Shown here piece by piece: positions 33,801-43,180 of a stretch of DNA of 64,000 nt. Numbering within the stretch: position 1 is the first letter of the stretch; each line of letters opens with the position of its first letter. The notes beneath the pieces are model-generated. The model saw nothing but the letters and a program-made list of their open reading frames with translations. It was not told the DNA's origin and ran no database searches. The DNA comes from Aedes albopictus (Eukaryota > Arthropoda > Insecta > Diptera > Culicidae): positions 426,609,265 to 426,673,264 of the forward strand of contig NC_085138.1 in assembly GCF_035046485.1 (NCBI RefSeq). Reading direction: 5' to 3'. Position numbers and translations under genes: made by a program.

Positions 33801-34391
33801 ACTATGATTTGAACTTAATAGTGTGATGAATCATGCTGAAGAGATATTATATCCTAGAACAGTATATGATAGAACTGCGTACTATAAATATTTCTGTTGT
33901 AACTTTTGCACCAGGGAGAATATACCTGATTTTCCAAAAATTCCTTTTCAAACCTACCGATAGAAATTTCACCAAAGTTGGTTACGAAATTGTAGAACAA
34001 TATAATCATCCCTACACAAGATGAAACATTATATTAAATCAAATTAAGATCAAGTATAGAACATTCTGGTTGAAACGGTAAGAATTTCATTATTTTCGAA
34101 CCGATTCATTCCATATCAACTATTTAAACCTGCATACTAACCCAGCACTGGGTTTTCTTGGTTCAACATCTATCGGTAGCGGCCCGTCAGGTAGTCGCTA
34201 GTTTCTCTTTTATTGAACTATGTTGTTGCCCTCGAAAGTACAGTGAGTAAATTTTCTAGAAGAATTTCAGTGGGTCAACCGTAGTTTCCGAGACCTTCAA
34301 ATTTCTTTGGCTGCTAACATGTAATTATTTTGCGAATAAAATTGATACAGATGTCAGATCCTCTCGCACAATATCTCTGCTTTTGCTGGCC
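33801..34391. other. Interior of TTAA insertion, no gene seen
   Basis: AT-rich. One 63-codon ORF at 33833 has no recognisable feature. Confidence 0.35.
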
Positions 34392-34502
34392 AAAGTCTAC
34401 GCTCCATACAAATTAATTTTTCTGTGTGAACAAAAGTCTACGAGGGGGGAGGGGGGGTTTGAGATTGGCAAAATTTGGTCTACGTGGTTTATAAACAGCC
34501 CC
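34392..34502. mobile_element. Truncated GGGGCTGTCC-type MITE, copy 3
   Basis: Retains the G-rich middle and the right end (GTTTATAAACAGCCCC) of the family seen at 11653 and 27738, with 'gtctacg' in place of 'gaccacg'. The left inverted end is missing or badly worn. Confidence 0.5.
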
Positions 34503-35400
34503 ATAGGTAATTATTCCCAGTCGCTGCCATGCGCATTCGCGACTGCACTTTGAAAATGCGAATGAGCCACCGCCGCTGCTGCTACTAGGTGGTGACGAAG
34601 CATGTTCCGCCCTCGGCGGTAGGTTTTAAAATGTTAGCACTTCTTGTAGCACTTATGTTTCTCCACTTTCTAAAGGAATTCGGTTTAACTCTTACATGGA
34701 ATTCAGAATTGAGCATGAGCATGAGCATGAGATGACCGTACAATTCGTAGTTGCTACTCCGTTACTGATTAGAACAGTCAATATTGCACAGGGAACCAAA
34801 AGGAAGGGGCCTGGGTTTAGCTTTCCATCCTCAATGTGCAATTTCGAAAATTCAAAACTATATTGTCAGTACCGGCGCCGGCCACGTCCTTACGGTCATC
34901 GAGGAAGGGAAGGAATGTTGGTGTGACATCCGTTGCTACTAGAGACCGTGTGTACCTCCGCATCCCCACGGTTGTCACAGGAAGGAAGTTTGTTGGTGGG
35001 AGTGGGAGGGGATAGATAGTTACATAGATCTGGATTCACATTGGTAAGTGATGTGATCTATGCGACCCATAATATGATTTAGTCTTCCGACAGCCGGCTG
35101 TCGAAAGAATACAATAATTTTATTGTATGTTTGTATATTGAATTTTATTATATACCGGGTATGGATAATTTTTAAACCACACTTATGTCGGACCAACTCG
35201 CATTAAAGCACGTTCTAAGCTAATCGTTTCTTAGTAAAAATTAAACTGTAAGTAGTTCAGTTCAATGCCAATGATGGAAAACCGAAACACGCGCCATAGC
35301 TTTACGAGACAACGGAAGCTTAAAAAATGCCAGTGAATATTGCTTAACGATCGTTGTTTATAAGTTTCACCTATGTTCTTGTATTACTCTTTTCTCGCGT
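34503..35400. other. No gene seen; GAGCAT microsatellite
   Basis: A (GAGCAT)n run of about four copies at 34707-34732 begins a segment whose style suggests a retroposon tail on the minus strand, but I cannot identify it. The 76-codon ORF at 34696 starts in that run. Confidence 0.35.
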
Positions 35401-35690
35401 TCCCGTGTTAATAAGATTGCGGATAATTAAACCATTGTACATATTTATTACCGCGAATGCTCGCGACGCGTAATATAAATTGAAAATGTAAACTAAGGAA
35501 TTATTTAATTTTTGCTTAAGAAAAAAATATACCAAAAAATAAAGTTATCGTACGTGTTCGAACAGACGCGAAATTATGAAACTTGGCACGAATAAATCGA
35601 CGCGGACAACGCGGTCTACTTGTCACTGAATCGTACGGTAATCTTGACGTTTCGTCGATTTGATCGCTGATTGTCTGCTTGTAAATCTGA
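35400..35690 (-). other. Possible minus-strand terminal exon with 3' UTR
   Basis: On the minus strand a pyrimidine-rich acceptor (ttttctatttcag) ends at about 35691. One frame then runs 22 codons (LQADNQRSNRRNVKITVRF...) to a stop near 35623. An AATAAA lies at about 35446-35451 next to a Pumilio-like TGTACAAT. No upstream exon could be tied to it. Speculative; it may be chance. Confidence 0.2.
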
Positions 35691-35822
35691 AATAGAAAAT
35701 AGTATTAGATGGTGATACGTTCTCTACAGTTATGTTTTTGTAAACTATGTTATTCATGTATATGATAAATTTACCATCATCCCTCTGCAACAAAAGGTAT
35801 AATAAGCGGTGGAAAAAAAATA

Positions 35823-35862
35823 TTAAAAAAAAATATATATATATATATAGAGAAAAAAATAA
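35823..35862. repeat. A-rich and (AT)n microsatellite
   Basis: A run of alternating AT follows a poly(A)-like stretch. Confidence 0.7.
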
Positions 35863-36341
35863 CCAGAAACCAAATCCTGATCCTGGAATGTTCCTGCATT
35901 TGAATTAACCAGGCTGGCAAATAGCAAGATCAAAATGTGATATGGTAGATCTTACACCGTAACGCATCATTCCAAGGTGATCTACCCACGTTTCGGGTAC
36001 CACCTGAGCAGGTGCACCCAACCTGGGCATCCGCCGATGTGGCTAAGTCAACTTCACATCAAATAATCCAACTCCCGGTACACGATGAGATACGTATAGT
36101 ATCTAATCCTATGCAAAAATTCAAAACATTTGGTATGAAATTGACTCAGTTCTAGGGGCAAGCGTCCTAAAAAGGAACACCTGCCCAAGCGGCACAAGAC
36201 CCTATTGCAGTTTAGTCTTGGGTATCGTTTATATTTTACTACGGCCAATGTGTTCATGTATACATTTGTATTAGTTGTCACTCATTCTCTTTTTACTTAT
36301 GCTTAATACAATATATAAGCGAACTGTTAGTCGGTCGCTAG

Positions 36342-36378
36342 TATATAATGCTTATACGCTATCTAAGTACGATCAGAA
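36342..36378 (+). promoter_or_regulatory. TATA box and initiator for the OTU gene
   Basis: TATATAAT at 36342-36349 is followed by ATCAGAATT with the A of TCA at 36375, a spacing of 33 bases that fits an arthropod TATA/initiator promoter. Transcription from here gives a ~134-base 5' UTR before the first in-frame ATG of the OTU ORF. An earlier TATATAAG at 36312 lacks an initiator at the right distance. Confidence 0.45.
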
Positions 36379-36508
36379 TTTCACTACTACTACTACTTCA
36401 AACAAACAAGCCTATTGGAGCGTCAGCGTCACGTGATTTCAAGTTTGAGATTTTTTTCCGCGTTACAACTCGTGGTTGCTGTCGTTCAATTTATTTTGTG
36501 AAGCCCTC

Positions 36509-37267
36509 ATGATGGAATGTATTGTGGATAATCGCGGAGATCGTTATTGGTTGCTAAAGATTCCCGGCGACGGAGATTGCTTGTTCGGTTCTATCGTGCA
36601 TCAGGTCTACGGGGTCACCCCCAAACACCCTATGTTCAAGACGCATAGCCATCAGGCACGCCTAACTGCGGTGGATGAGATACGGAGCCACCTTCCCTAT
36701 TACTACGACCAAATTGCTTGCCACGCTAACGACGAGTTTCCTGCGGACTGTTCTATTGAAGACAAAGTTGAGTGGTACCTTGCGAAGTTGGAGAGTTCTG
36801 GATTCTGGGGTGGAGAAGAATCTATCGCGGCGCTGGCGAATCGCTATCAAGTAATATTTACGATTCACCAGGATGGATCAAAAATCGAATTCAGACCAGC
36901 AAATTCCGAAACCGAGCTCCTACCTCGCTACAACCTGTTCTACAGAAACCTCGTTTCGGGCACTAAAAGACGTGTGAATCACGGGCTGCCCGCCAGACGT
37001 ACCCACTATGACAGTGTGCTTTGTGTACGCGAGGGGAGAGTCAACGAGAATGGCATTATTGGAGGTTCAGTTCAGGATCTGCCTAGCTTCAGCTATCCAA
37101 TTCGGGTTAAATGGTTCGAAAACAGTCACGTTGCCCTTGTGAGGTCCGTAATTCATCAACTTACTGGATTAGATAAACATGGAATTCAGAATTATAGCCC
37201 TAATAAGGGCTGTTTAATTTTAATTTCGCAAACCATTCAAACATTCCCTAGAAATTTCTTCCTTTGA
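36509..37267 (+). CDS. OTU-domain cysteine protease (putative deubiquitinase), 252 aa
   Basis: The first ATG of the frame is at 36509, with a second directly after it. Residues 15-30 read LLKIPGDGDCLFGSIV, the OTU catalytic loop with Asp21 and nucleophile Cys24. WGGEESIAALANRYQV (100-115) is the usual middle motif, and THYDSV (165-170) supplies the catalytic His166. The OTU fold thus spans about residues 12-172. The last ~80 residues are not recognised. OTU proteases cleave ubiquitin chains; the substrate here is unknown. The gene is intronless, lies within the 7.2-kb TTAA insertion, and has its own TATA/initiator. It may be cargo, a captured host gene or a retrogene. All key residues are present, so the protein could be active. 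Confidence 0.85.
   Translation: MMECIVDNRGDRYWLLKIPGDGDCLFGSIVHQVYGVTPKHPMFKTHSHQARLTAVDEIRSHLPYYYDQIACHANDEFPADCSIEDKVEWYLAKLESSGFWGGEESIAALANRYQVIFTIHQDGSKIEFRPANSETELLPRYNLFYRNLVSGTKRRVNHGLPARRTHYDSVLCVREGRVNENGIIGGSVQDLPSFSYPIRVKWFENSHVALVRSVIHQLTGLDKHGIQNYSPNKGCLILISQTIQTFPRNFFL
37196..37211 (-). terminator. Histone-type 3' stem-loop candidate
   Basis: The minus strand reads AGCCCTTATTAGGGCT: a 6-bp stem and a UAUU loop. It agrees with the replication-dependent histone stem-loop consensus except that the outer G:C pair is A:U. It sits 26 bases after the stop of the minus-strand ORF ending at 37237, a normal distance for histone mRNAs. No purine-rich downstream element is evident. It overlaps the 3' end of the OTU frame on the other strand. 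Confidence 0.3.
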
Positions 37268-37485
37268 CGATGAAAATTTGCAAGCGAAGCATTTGCAAGG
37301 GAAGCGTTTCTGCCGTGTCGTCGCGCATCCGCTTCCGAGCTGCGGAAATGCAAAATAATTCGCCGCTTTTGCTGCTTCGTGTCGGTAATGCGACCGCCCG
37401 TCTTCCGCGCTCGACAGTGTGGCGAAGAATGGGCAAGCGAAACGCAAAAGCGCTCTCGCCGACCCCACCGCACTCGACGACGCAT
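37237..37485 (-). CDS. Hypothetical very basic ORF, 82 aa, downstream of tandem promoters
   Basis: ATG at 37485 lies 12 bases after an initiator. The product has about one fifth Arg (MRRRVRWGRRERF..., TKQQKRRIILHFRSS) and no domain I know. An overlapping frame from an ATG at 37567 (115 codons, MPRGEHISG...) starts at the same distance from the upstream initiator. Promoter, short leader, no intron and a histone-type stem-loop suggest a histone-like transcription unit, but neither frame matches H1, H2A, H2B, H3 or H4. It could be a non-coding or decayed locus. Confidence 0.2.
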   Translation of the reverse strand: MRRRVRWGRRERFCVSLAHSSPHCRARKTGGRITDTKQQKRRIILHFRSSEADARRHGRNASLANASLANFHRQRKKFLGNV

Positions 37486-37489
37486 TGAA

Positions 37490-37655
37490 GAATACTGAGC
37501 GAAAACGAAAAGAAGATTTTAATTTATACTCCACGAGCGCTCCGCTGATGTGTTCTCCTCGAGGCATCGAAGAAAACTGATGGAAGATGAGAAGAAGCAG
37601 AATGCTTTTATATCCCAAGGAAAAATCCAAAATTCTGCTTGGACGTGATTGGTTA
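37490..37655 (-). promoter_or_regulatory. Two tandem TATA/initiator core promoters
   Basis: Minus-strand TATAAAAG (37605-37612) is followed by TCAGT with +1 at 37578. A second TATAAATT (37521-37528) is followed by TCAGT with +1 at 37496. Spacings are 34 and 32 bases. Each is followed by TTCTTC and an ATG at +12. The two cassettes are ~82-84 bases apart and look like a tandem duplication, with a worn third version further on. A CCAAT motif lies at ~37645. Confidence 0.45.
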
Positions 37656-37669
37656 GTGAAAATATGGGT

Positions 37670-38027
37670 CAATTATCAATTTTTCAATAGTTTAGAATTG
37701 AAAATAGTAACTTTCGTGTATTGTAGAAAATTGTTGTGAAGTTTTCCTATCGATTCGAGCTATAATCCGAAAAATCCATCAATTACTTTTTGAGTTATTA
37801 ACGTTTGAAATCTTTCATAATTTCGTTACATGCTCGGTTTTTCGTTTTTGTAAAGTGTACTGCGGTATAGTCTTTAATTTCTATACCGGGTAGTCCTACG
37901 TCAAAAAAATCAGGAGATACCCTGATCCATACTCTACATGTGCACGAAAACCGATTTTGAAAATATTGCTTCGGTATTTTATGAAAAATCAAAAACCCAA
38001 AAATGAAGAAATGGATCCAGTTTTGGC
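37670..38027. repeat. Right inverted arm of the TTAA insertion
   Basis: AT-rich. Bases 37885-38027 pair with 33556-33800 and 30836-30866 as described for the insertion. The remaining ~200 bases have no visible partner. Confidence 0.5.
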
Positions 38028-39978
38028 TTAATCGCGTTCCTTATATCCAGAGTCGTAGCACAGTAGCAAATCCCACTTCTTTTACGCTCGAGTGCTTTCT
38101 CGGCGGTTTTTGTAACCGACAAGATGGCGTCTACGGTGGACCTCCCCTTCCGGATGCCGTACTGGTTGCTCGAAAGACCATTTTCGCCCTTGGTGAACCT
38201 CAACATTCTATTGAGGATGATCTTTTCGAGCACCTTCCCCGCCGTGTCAATCAAGCATATTGGACCAATATTATTGGTCTATATCGTTGGTGTGTTCGAC
38301 TGTTTTACGAAACTGTTTCGTGGTGGCTTGTCAGTCTTGACAAAAATAAAACATTATTTATGTTATTTTGTCCGACGTTTCGGTCCCTGAAGAAGGTCCC
38401 AAACGGACCGAAACCTCGGACAAAATAACATAAATAGTGTTTTATTTTTGTCAAGACTGACAAGCCACCACGAAATATTGGGCTATATGCCGACGGGTCT
38501 CCGGGTGGTTTCCCCGCCTTTGGCAATAGGCTCTGCCTCTTCCAAGCTTCTGGGAAAACTCCCTCGTCCAGGCATTTCTGCATAGCAGACCTGAACATCT
38601 CGGGAGCCTCTGCAATAGCTACTTTTAAGGCCAGGTTCGGAACTCCGTCCAGACCTGGGGCCTTACCTACGCTAAGGGACTTAGCTATCTCCGCAAGTTC
38701 CACATCGGTGACCCTCTCCTCATCGCCAGCCCCAGTCCCCGGCTGTCCTACAAAAGGAGGCCAAGGACTAGGATCATGACGCGGAAAAAGTCCTCCAATG
38801 ATCCCCTCCAACATCTCTGGAGATTGCTCTGTAGGAGCCATCACACCTCTCGTCATGGCCATAACGATCCTGTAGGCGTCACCCCACGGGTTCGTATTGG
38901 CACTCTGACGGAGACCCTCAAAGCAGGCCTTTTTGCTTGCTCTTATCTCGGTCTTAAGCGCGGCTTTTGCAGCGGCGAACACCACCCGCCGTTCGTTTAG
39001 CTCTTCCTCTGATCGTGCTCGCTGCATCCGCCGCCTAGCCCGTAGGCAGGCGCAACCCCTTGTTCCCATCGTTCCGGGACGGGCCAGCCTTTTCAGGCCC
39101 ACCCTTCCCAGCTTTCCGGGAACCCTGGCTGGGGTCCGACCTTCCGGCATTATTATAGACTTTCGGGGTAATGATTCGCCTGGCTTTGCGAGCACCGCCA
39201 GACAGTTCCTCGCCTGACGGCTTCCTCGCCCGCTTCTGCGATTGCTTGCCCCGTTTGTCGCGAGCAGTCGCTTCCGCCTTATTCGGACTTCCTGCGATGG
39301 AGAAGGCCTCCGTTTGGGTAAACTTCGGCACTATCTCATTTGCAGGCTCCGCTGCTGCAGCAGTCAGCAACGCGAGTGCCGCGTGCTCCAGCTTGGCCTC
39401 GTCGATCGACACCCTTAGTCGAAGCAAGGCCGTTTTCAGGTCCTTGCTTATATTCGACTTAGTGGACGCAAAGTCGGTAATTTTGCCAAGCTGCTGCTCA
39501 GCCACCTCTATTGCGGACCGTCCTTTGGTTTCTTGGTTGACGGCCCTCAACAACCACGCTCCGTCCATAACCTCCACCGGCTGGCTTGCTGGGAAGTGAA
39601 CTGGAGCACCCACGCTTGAGCTGCGTACGCAGCTCTCAGCGCCTATCTCCTCACTTCTCCTTGTCGGAGACCTCATCAACCCGCTTCTTGCGAAGGGGTT
39701 GATCCCACCACTACTTCCACATGAGTTTTGATGTTGGTTTTTGTTACATTTCATGTTTACATCCCACGAGTCGCACGGGAAAGAAAGTCCACCACACCAA
39801 AGCACTGCATTAACGCGGTAAGTGACAGCTTACTGTGGGGGATGCCCAGGTACCCCACAGGCTCCGTTAAAGATCGAGCATCTTTTTCACCCCCTCGATC
39901 ACTCATTCCTCAGCATGGGTCGCTTGACACCTTGAATTGGGGTTAGTAGTCCTATTCTTAGCCGGCGACTACGTGGCT
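38028..39978 (-). pseudogene. 5' half of a split R1-type LINE (5' UTR, ORF1 fragment, RT N-terminal half)
   Basis: From ~39978 the minus strand shows a likely 5' UTR, then ORF1 with a first ATG at 39754 (MKCNKNQHQNSCGSSGG) and Ala/Lys-rich Gag-like sequence to ~39050. An internal deletion removes the rest of ORF1 and the endonuclease. The frame resumes as pre-RT (RRMQRARSEEELNERR) and RT (SLSVGKAPGLDGVPNLALK, LLPKAGKPPGDPSAY), then LIDTAGKVLEKIILNRM and GIRKGRSTVDAI to LDIRNA at 38032. A foldback insertion separates SAYSPI from CLIDT. It continues into 28990-30835 across the TTAA insertion. Confidence 0.8.
38264..38474. mobile_element. Foldback MITE inserted in the R1 RT
   Basis: Arms starting TTTCGTGGTGGCTTGTCAG at 38316 and ending with the complement at 38475 pair over about 70 bases around a short loop containing 'gaagaaggtccc'. 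The host sequence ATATTGG occurs at 38257-38263 and 38475-38481, and joining it there restores the RT frame. The left ~52 bases (38264-38315) are outside the palindrome, so the exact left border is uncertain. Confidence 0.6.
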
Positions 39979-40730
39979 ACTGACAAGGTCCGAGTGCACT
40001 ATTTGGATTGTAGAACTTTCCATACTGCCACGATTCTTATCAAAATTTGACAGCCTTAAAATACCCAAGTAACCACGGTGCTGAAGCCTTATTGCATGCA
40101 GATATACGGTGTATTTAGAGCAATCATTACTTTGCATGAACACTTAAGGTTGATTTAAAGTGGAAATGGCAATTATGCGACTATTGATGATGCGACTATG
40201 CTTGATTATTGCGACATTTGTCCACATATACGACCACAACTTTTTGTGGGTAAGATCAAATTAAATGAAATTACTCTAGAGCCGTCTGAGATATCTTTGC
40301 CAATACTTCACCGATTTTTATGAAACTTTCATGGCATAATCTACACAAACTATACAGTAACTTTTTGGAAAATCATCTGTTTGGATGCGTTCAATCAAAA
40401 ATTATACACTATTTTCTGTGGTGCATTTTTTTTTTGAGTACAGGCATTATACCCAACCCCGCCTTTAGACGGGGTATAGTTCTAGCATTTTTGTAGTTTT
40501 TGTTTCATGGACAATCTTTTTTCTATATTTTTAGCTGATATTTAGGACTGTTCTGTATATCTCAAAATGGCTTTGGTTAAAGCGTTTTTATTTTTTTTTT
40601 CAATAATTGAAAAAATGATGTTTAAGTCACCTTCCAGAAGCCAGTGTTCATTTTGCATTCGATCGCTGCAATTTTAATTTTTTCTCAGATCATTCCATCA
40701 TAGTAAAATAGTTTAAGGGAGTCGAAAACA
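39979..40730. other. AT-rich sequence, no gene seen
   Basis: Contains a short hairpin at 40449-40490 ('accccgcctttagacggggt'). Nothing else could be supported. Confidence 0.35.
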
Positions 40731-41137
40731 AGGATGGAATCATTCATTTGCAATCATTTACATTCACTTGCAAATAACTCGCTTCAGAAACTTCGTAGCA
40801 AAAATTTAATGTTTGGAGCATTTTTTTTATTTTTGTTCTACCTGAAACTTTGTAGAACAATGTACTAGCGTAGCGTCAATAATAAAGTCAACAGAAGGCA
40901 TCAAACGCAACTCTCCACGGTGTGAAAGTAATTTACATTCACTGCGTGGAGAGTTGCCTTCACAGCTCGTTCACGAATTTGGTATGCGTGTGCGACCCTT
41001 ATGCTATTCGGCGAACTTTCAGATACAACTACAAGGTTCAATTCATCCACACATAGCTTTTTATAGAATGCTTCTGATCTGGGATAGTATCAAGTGAATG
41101 TAACTCTTTACAAATGAATGATCGCATCCCTAGTCGA
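40731..41137. mobile_element. MITE with imperfect ~40-bp inverted ends and an inner hairpin
   Basis: The left end (aaggatggaatcattcatttg, then 'ttacattcacttg') pairs with the right end ('caagtgaatgtaa', 'caaatgaatgatcgcatcc'). A second inverted pair, GCAACTCTCCACGG and complement, lies inside at 40909-40975. The duplication is unclear. Confidence 0.5.
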
Positions 41138-41574
41138 AAACACTCTCAAATTGTTTTCTTTTCCTTTCCATTCCTTAAAATTACACAAAAAATAAAATTT
41201 TCCATGAAAAACAAATAAAAATAAAAATATTACAACAATAATCATAAAATCTCAAAATGTTTTCGTCTCAAAAAAAAAATCCGTATCCAGAATTGGCTTC
41301 CAGGAAAAATAAAAATGTGTGGGAATGTTCAAAAATAAAAATTAGAAGAAATCAAGAACCGGAATTCACAAAATCGAGATTTTAAAACAATCATCTTCCA
41401 AATCATGTTAAAATCGAATTATAGATGAAGAAAAATGATCTTTAGACCAAAATCAAAAATTTGATTATTAGAGGGTTAATTTTCATTGACAAATCCGGAA
41501 CATTCCTTCATCAATCGTTTCAGGATTTTCTCAAGCAGTATTTATTGCTTCATCAATTCGTTTGATTATTTTTT

Positions 41575-41778
41575 TTTTTAATTTCTACGGCAATAAACGA
41601 GCTAGTGTGTATGATATTCATATGCAGAAGGTCATGGGTTCAATATCGGGAACGTCCCTTTCCTCCACCTTTGTATCTTTCTATCTACATTTATTGGTTC
41701 CTTGTAAGAGAGTAGCTGATCTGGCGATACTGCAGTAGCACCTACTGGCAGTTAATCAAGCTCAAGCTCGAGCTTTAC
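41575..41778 (+). mobile_element. tRNA-headed SINE copy (worn)
   Basis: A weak box-B-like 'gggttcaatatcg' is preceded by 'tatgcagaaggtcat' and followed by 'tccctttcctcc', as in the better copy at 48022-48694. It ends in a 'caagctcaagctcgagc' tail. Box A is degenerate. Confidence 0.5.
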
Positions 41779-42936
41779 GGACAAACGTCTTGAAATCCCG
41801 CTTCAACAGTACATCAGAACTTCAGACGCACAAATGTCAAGAAGCAAGTTTCAAACAACAGTGCATTTAATTATTCTGTTCTTGCTCACTTGTAATAAGC
41901 CTAAAATAAGAAGATCAGGTGCGCTGATTTTGTTTATGAAGAGATTTGTGCGCTTAAACTCGTGAGTGGGTGCCAAAATCAGCCATTGTGGCGGCCATTT
42001 TGGGATTCTAACAAGTCTGTCCTTAATTACATTTATCCATTGATTCCTCTGGCAATTCATGATGAAGGGAACTTACTCCGCCAAAGCTACACCCTTTAAC
42101 TCTCCCAGGATGTTAGGATTTGTGCAACACCGCTGGCGTAATGCACGTCCAGCGTGCCTGTCTGGGTCATATTGACCCCAACATCTTTCTAGGGTTGATG
42201 ACGGGGCGGCAGCATCACACTGGCGACCCCGTCATGATGCTTGCTGTCACTGTTGCTTCCTAGGGAATAGACACGCAAGGGGAATGACACTAAGCTTCGT
42301 TCACATCCCACAGGAGTATTGATTTGTTTTTTTTAACAAGTTTAAAATCTGAACTACCCTGGAGTCTACCGACGAGATGTGTCGGTTTGACAAATTATTT
42401 TTGGTGGCGTGGCTGGGAATTGAACACATGGCCATCCGCATACAAAGTTTGATTGTTGTTTGGTAATATTATTGACCATGTAGGGGAACGGAACCCACCT
42501 TAAGCATAGTGCTCCCATTTTCATCCTATCGAAAACAAATCTAATTAGAGCTGTTTGTTTTGTTTTTCATTTTTGTTTTTTTTTTTTGCTGCTAGGAGTA
42601 AATATGCGTGATAACAAAAAAGGCAGCCATCGGTGGTGCTTGAATCGTTCAGATTTGGAATAAAATAAACCTAGGGAAATAGGCCGAAGAAGGGTACCCG
42701 TACCCTAATTCATGCTTTACAAATACATGTACGTATGTTGTGCGTTCTGCTGCAAGCTCACGAAACTCAGGTCATCCATAGAAGACAACCTCTGCTACTT
42801 CACCACAGTCAATGTTAAACGAATACAGTTTACGCAAAACTCGTCAGTCGAAACGAGCCAGGATGTAATTAGCCAAAGTTTCGTTAGTCCAACCTCCACT
42901 CTTGGACGCTGCATATCAAAAACTGAAAGATCGATG
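41779..42936. other. No gene seen
   Basis: Some short T runs. An ORF of 89 codons at 42712-42981 runs into the next MITE and has no domain. Confidence 0.35.
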
Positions 42937-43180
42937 CACACCAAAAATCGATTAAAGGTTTCAGCAAATTTTTTTTTCTGAATTTTGCCGAGGTGAAGGT
43001 TTTAGTAAACATTTTGCTGAAATTCAGCAAAATTTTGCTGATTTTTTCAGTAAACTCTGCTGATCACCAGTAACGTTTTGCTGAAATTCAGCAAACTTTG
43101 CCGAAAGTTCAGCAAAAAAATTTGCTGAACCCTTCAGCTCGGCAAAATTCAGCAAAATATTGCTGAAAGCGTTTGGTGTG
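42937..43180. mobile_element. MITE made of palindromic TTTGCTGAA repeats
   Basis: Ends CACACCAAA and TTTGGTGTG enclose a series of head-to-head 'ttcagcaaa' and 'tttgctgaa' motifs, at least ten copies in about 220 bases, so the interior is a chain of small hairpins. No target duplication is obvious. Confidence 0.5.

Larger units (their letters stand above)
30836..38027. mobile_element. 7.2-kb TTAA-flanked insertion carrying an OTU gene
   Basis: TTAA lies at 30832-30835 and 38028-38031. Joining the R1 flanks at a single TTAA gives an uninterrupted RT frame (...LDIRNA-INSAS...). The left end GGTGAAACTGGAAGCATTTT resembles the complement of the right end (GCCAAAACTGGATCCATTT). After a nested satellite element the left arm resumes at ~33556 and pairs with 37950-38005 ('gcaatatt..caaaatcgg'), and a 'gacgtaggactac' motif pairs with one near 37890. 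The insertion holds an OTU gene, facing promoters and a MITE fragment. No transposase was found. Part of the content may be later nested insertion. Confidence 0.7.

Noticed and set aside
36312..36319. First TATATAAG as OTU promoter
   Set aside because: No initiator at about 30 bases downstream; the second TATA at 36342 has one.
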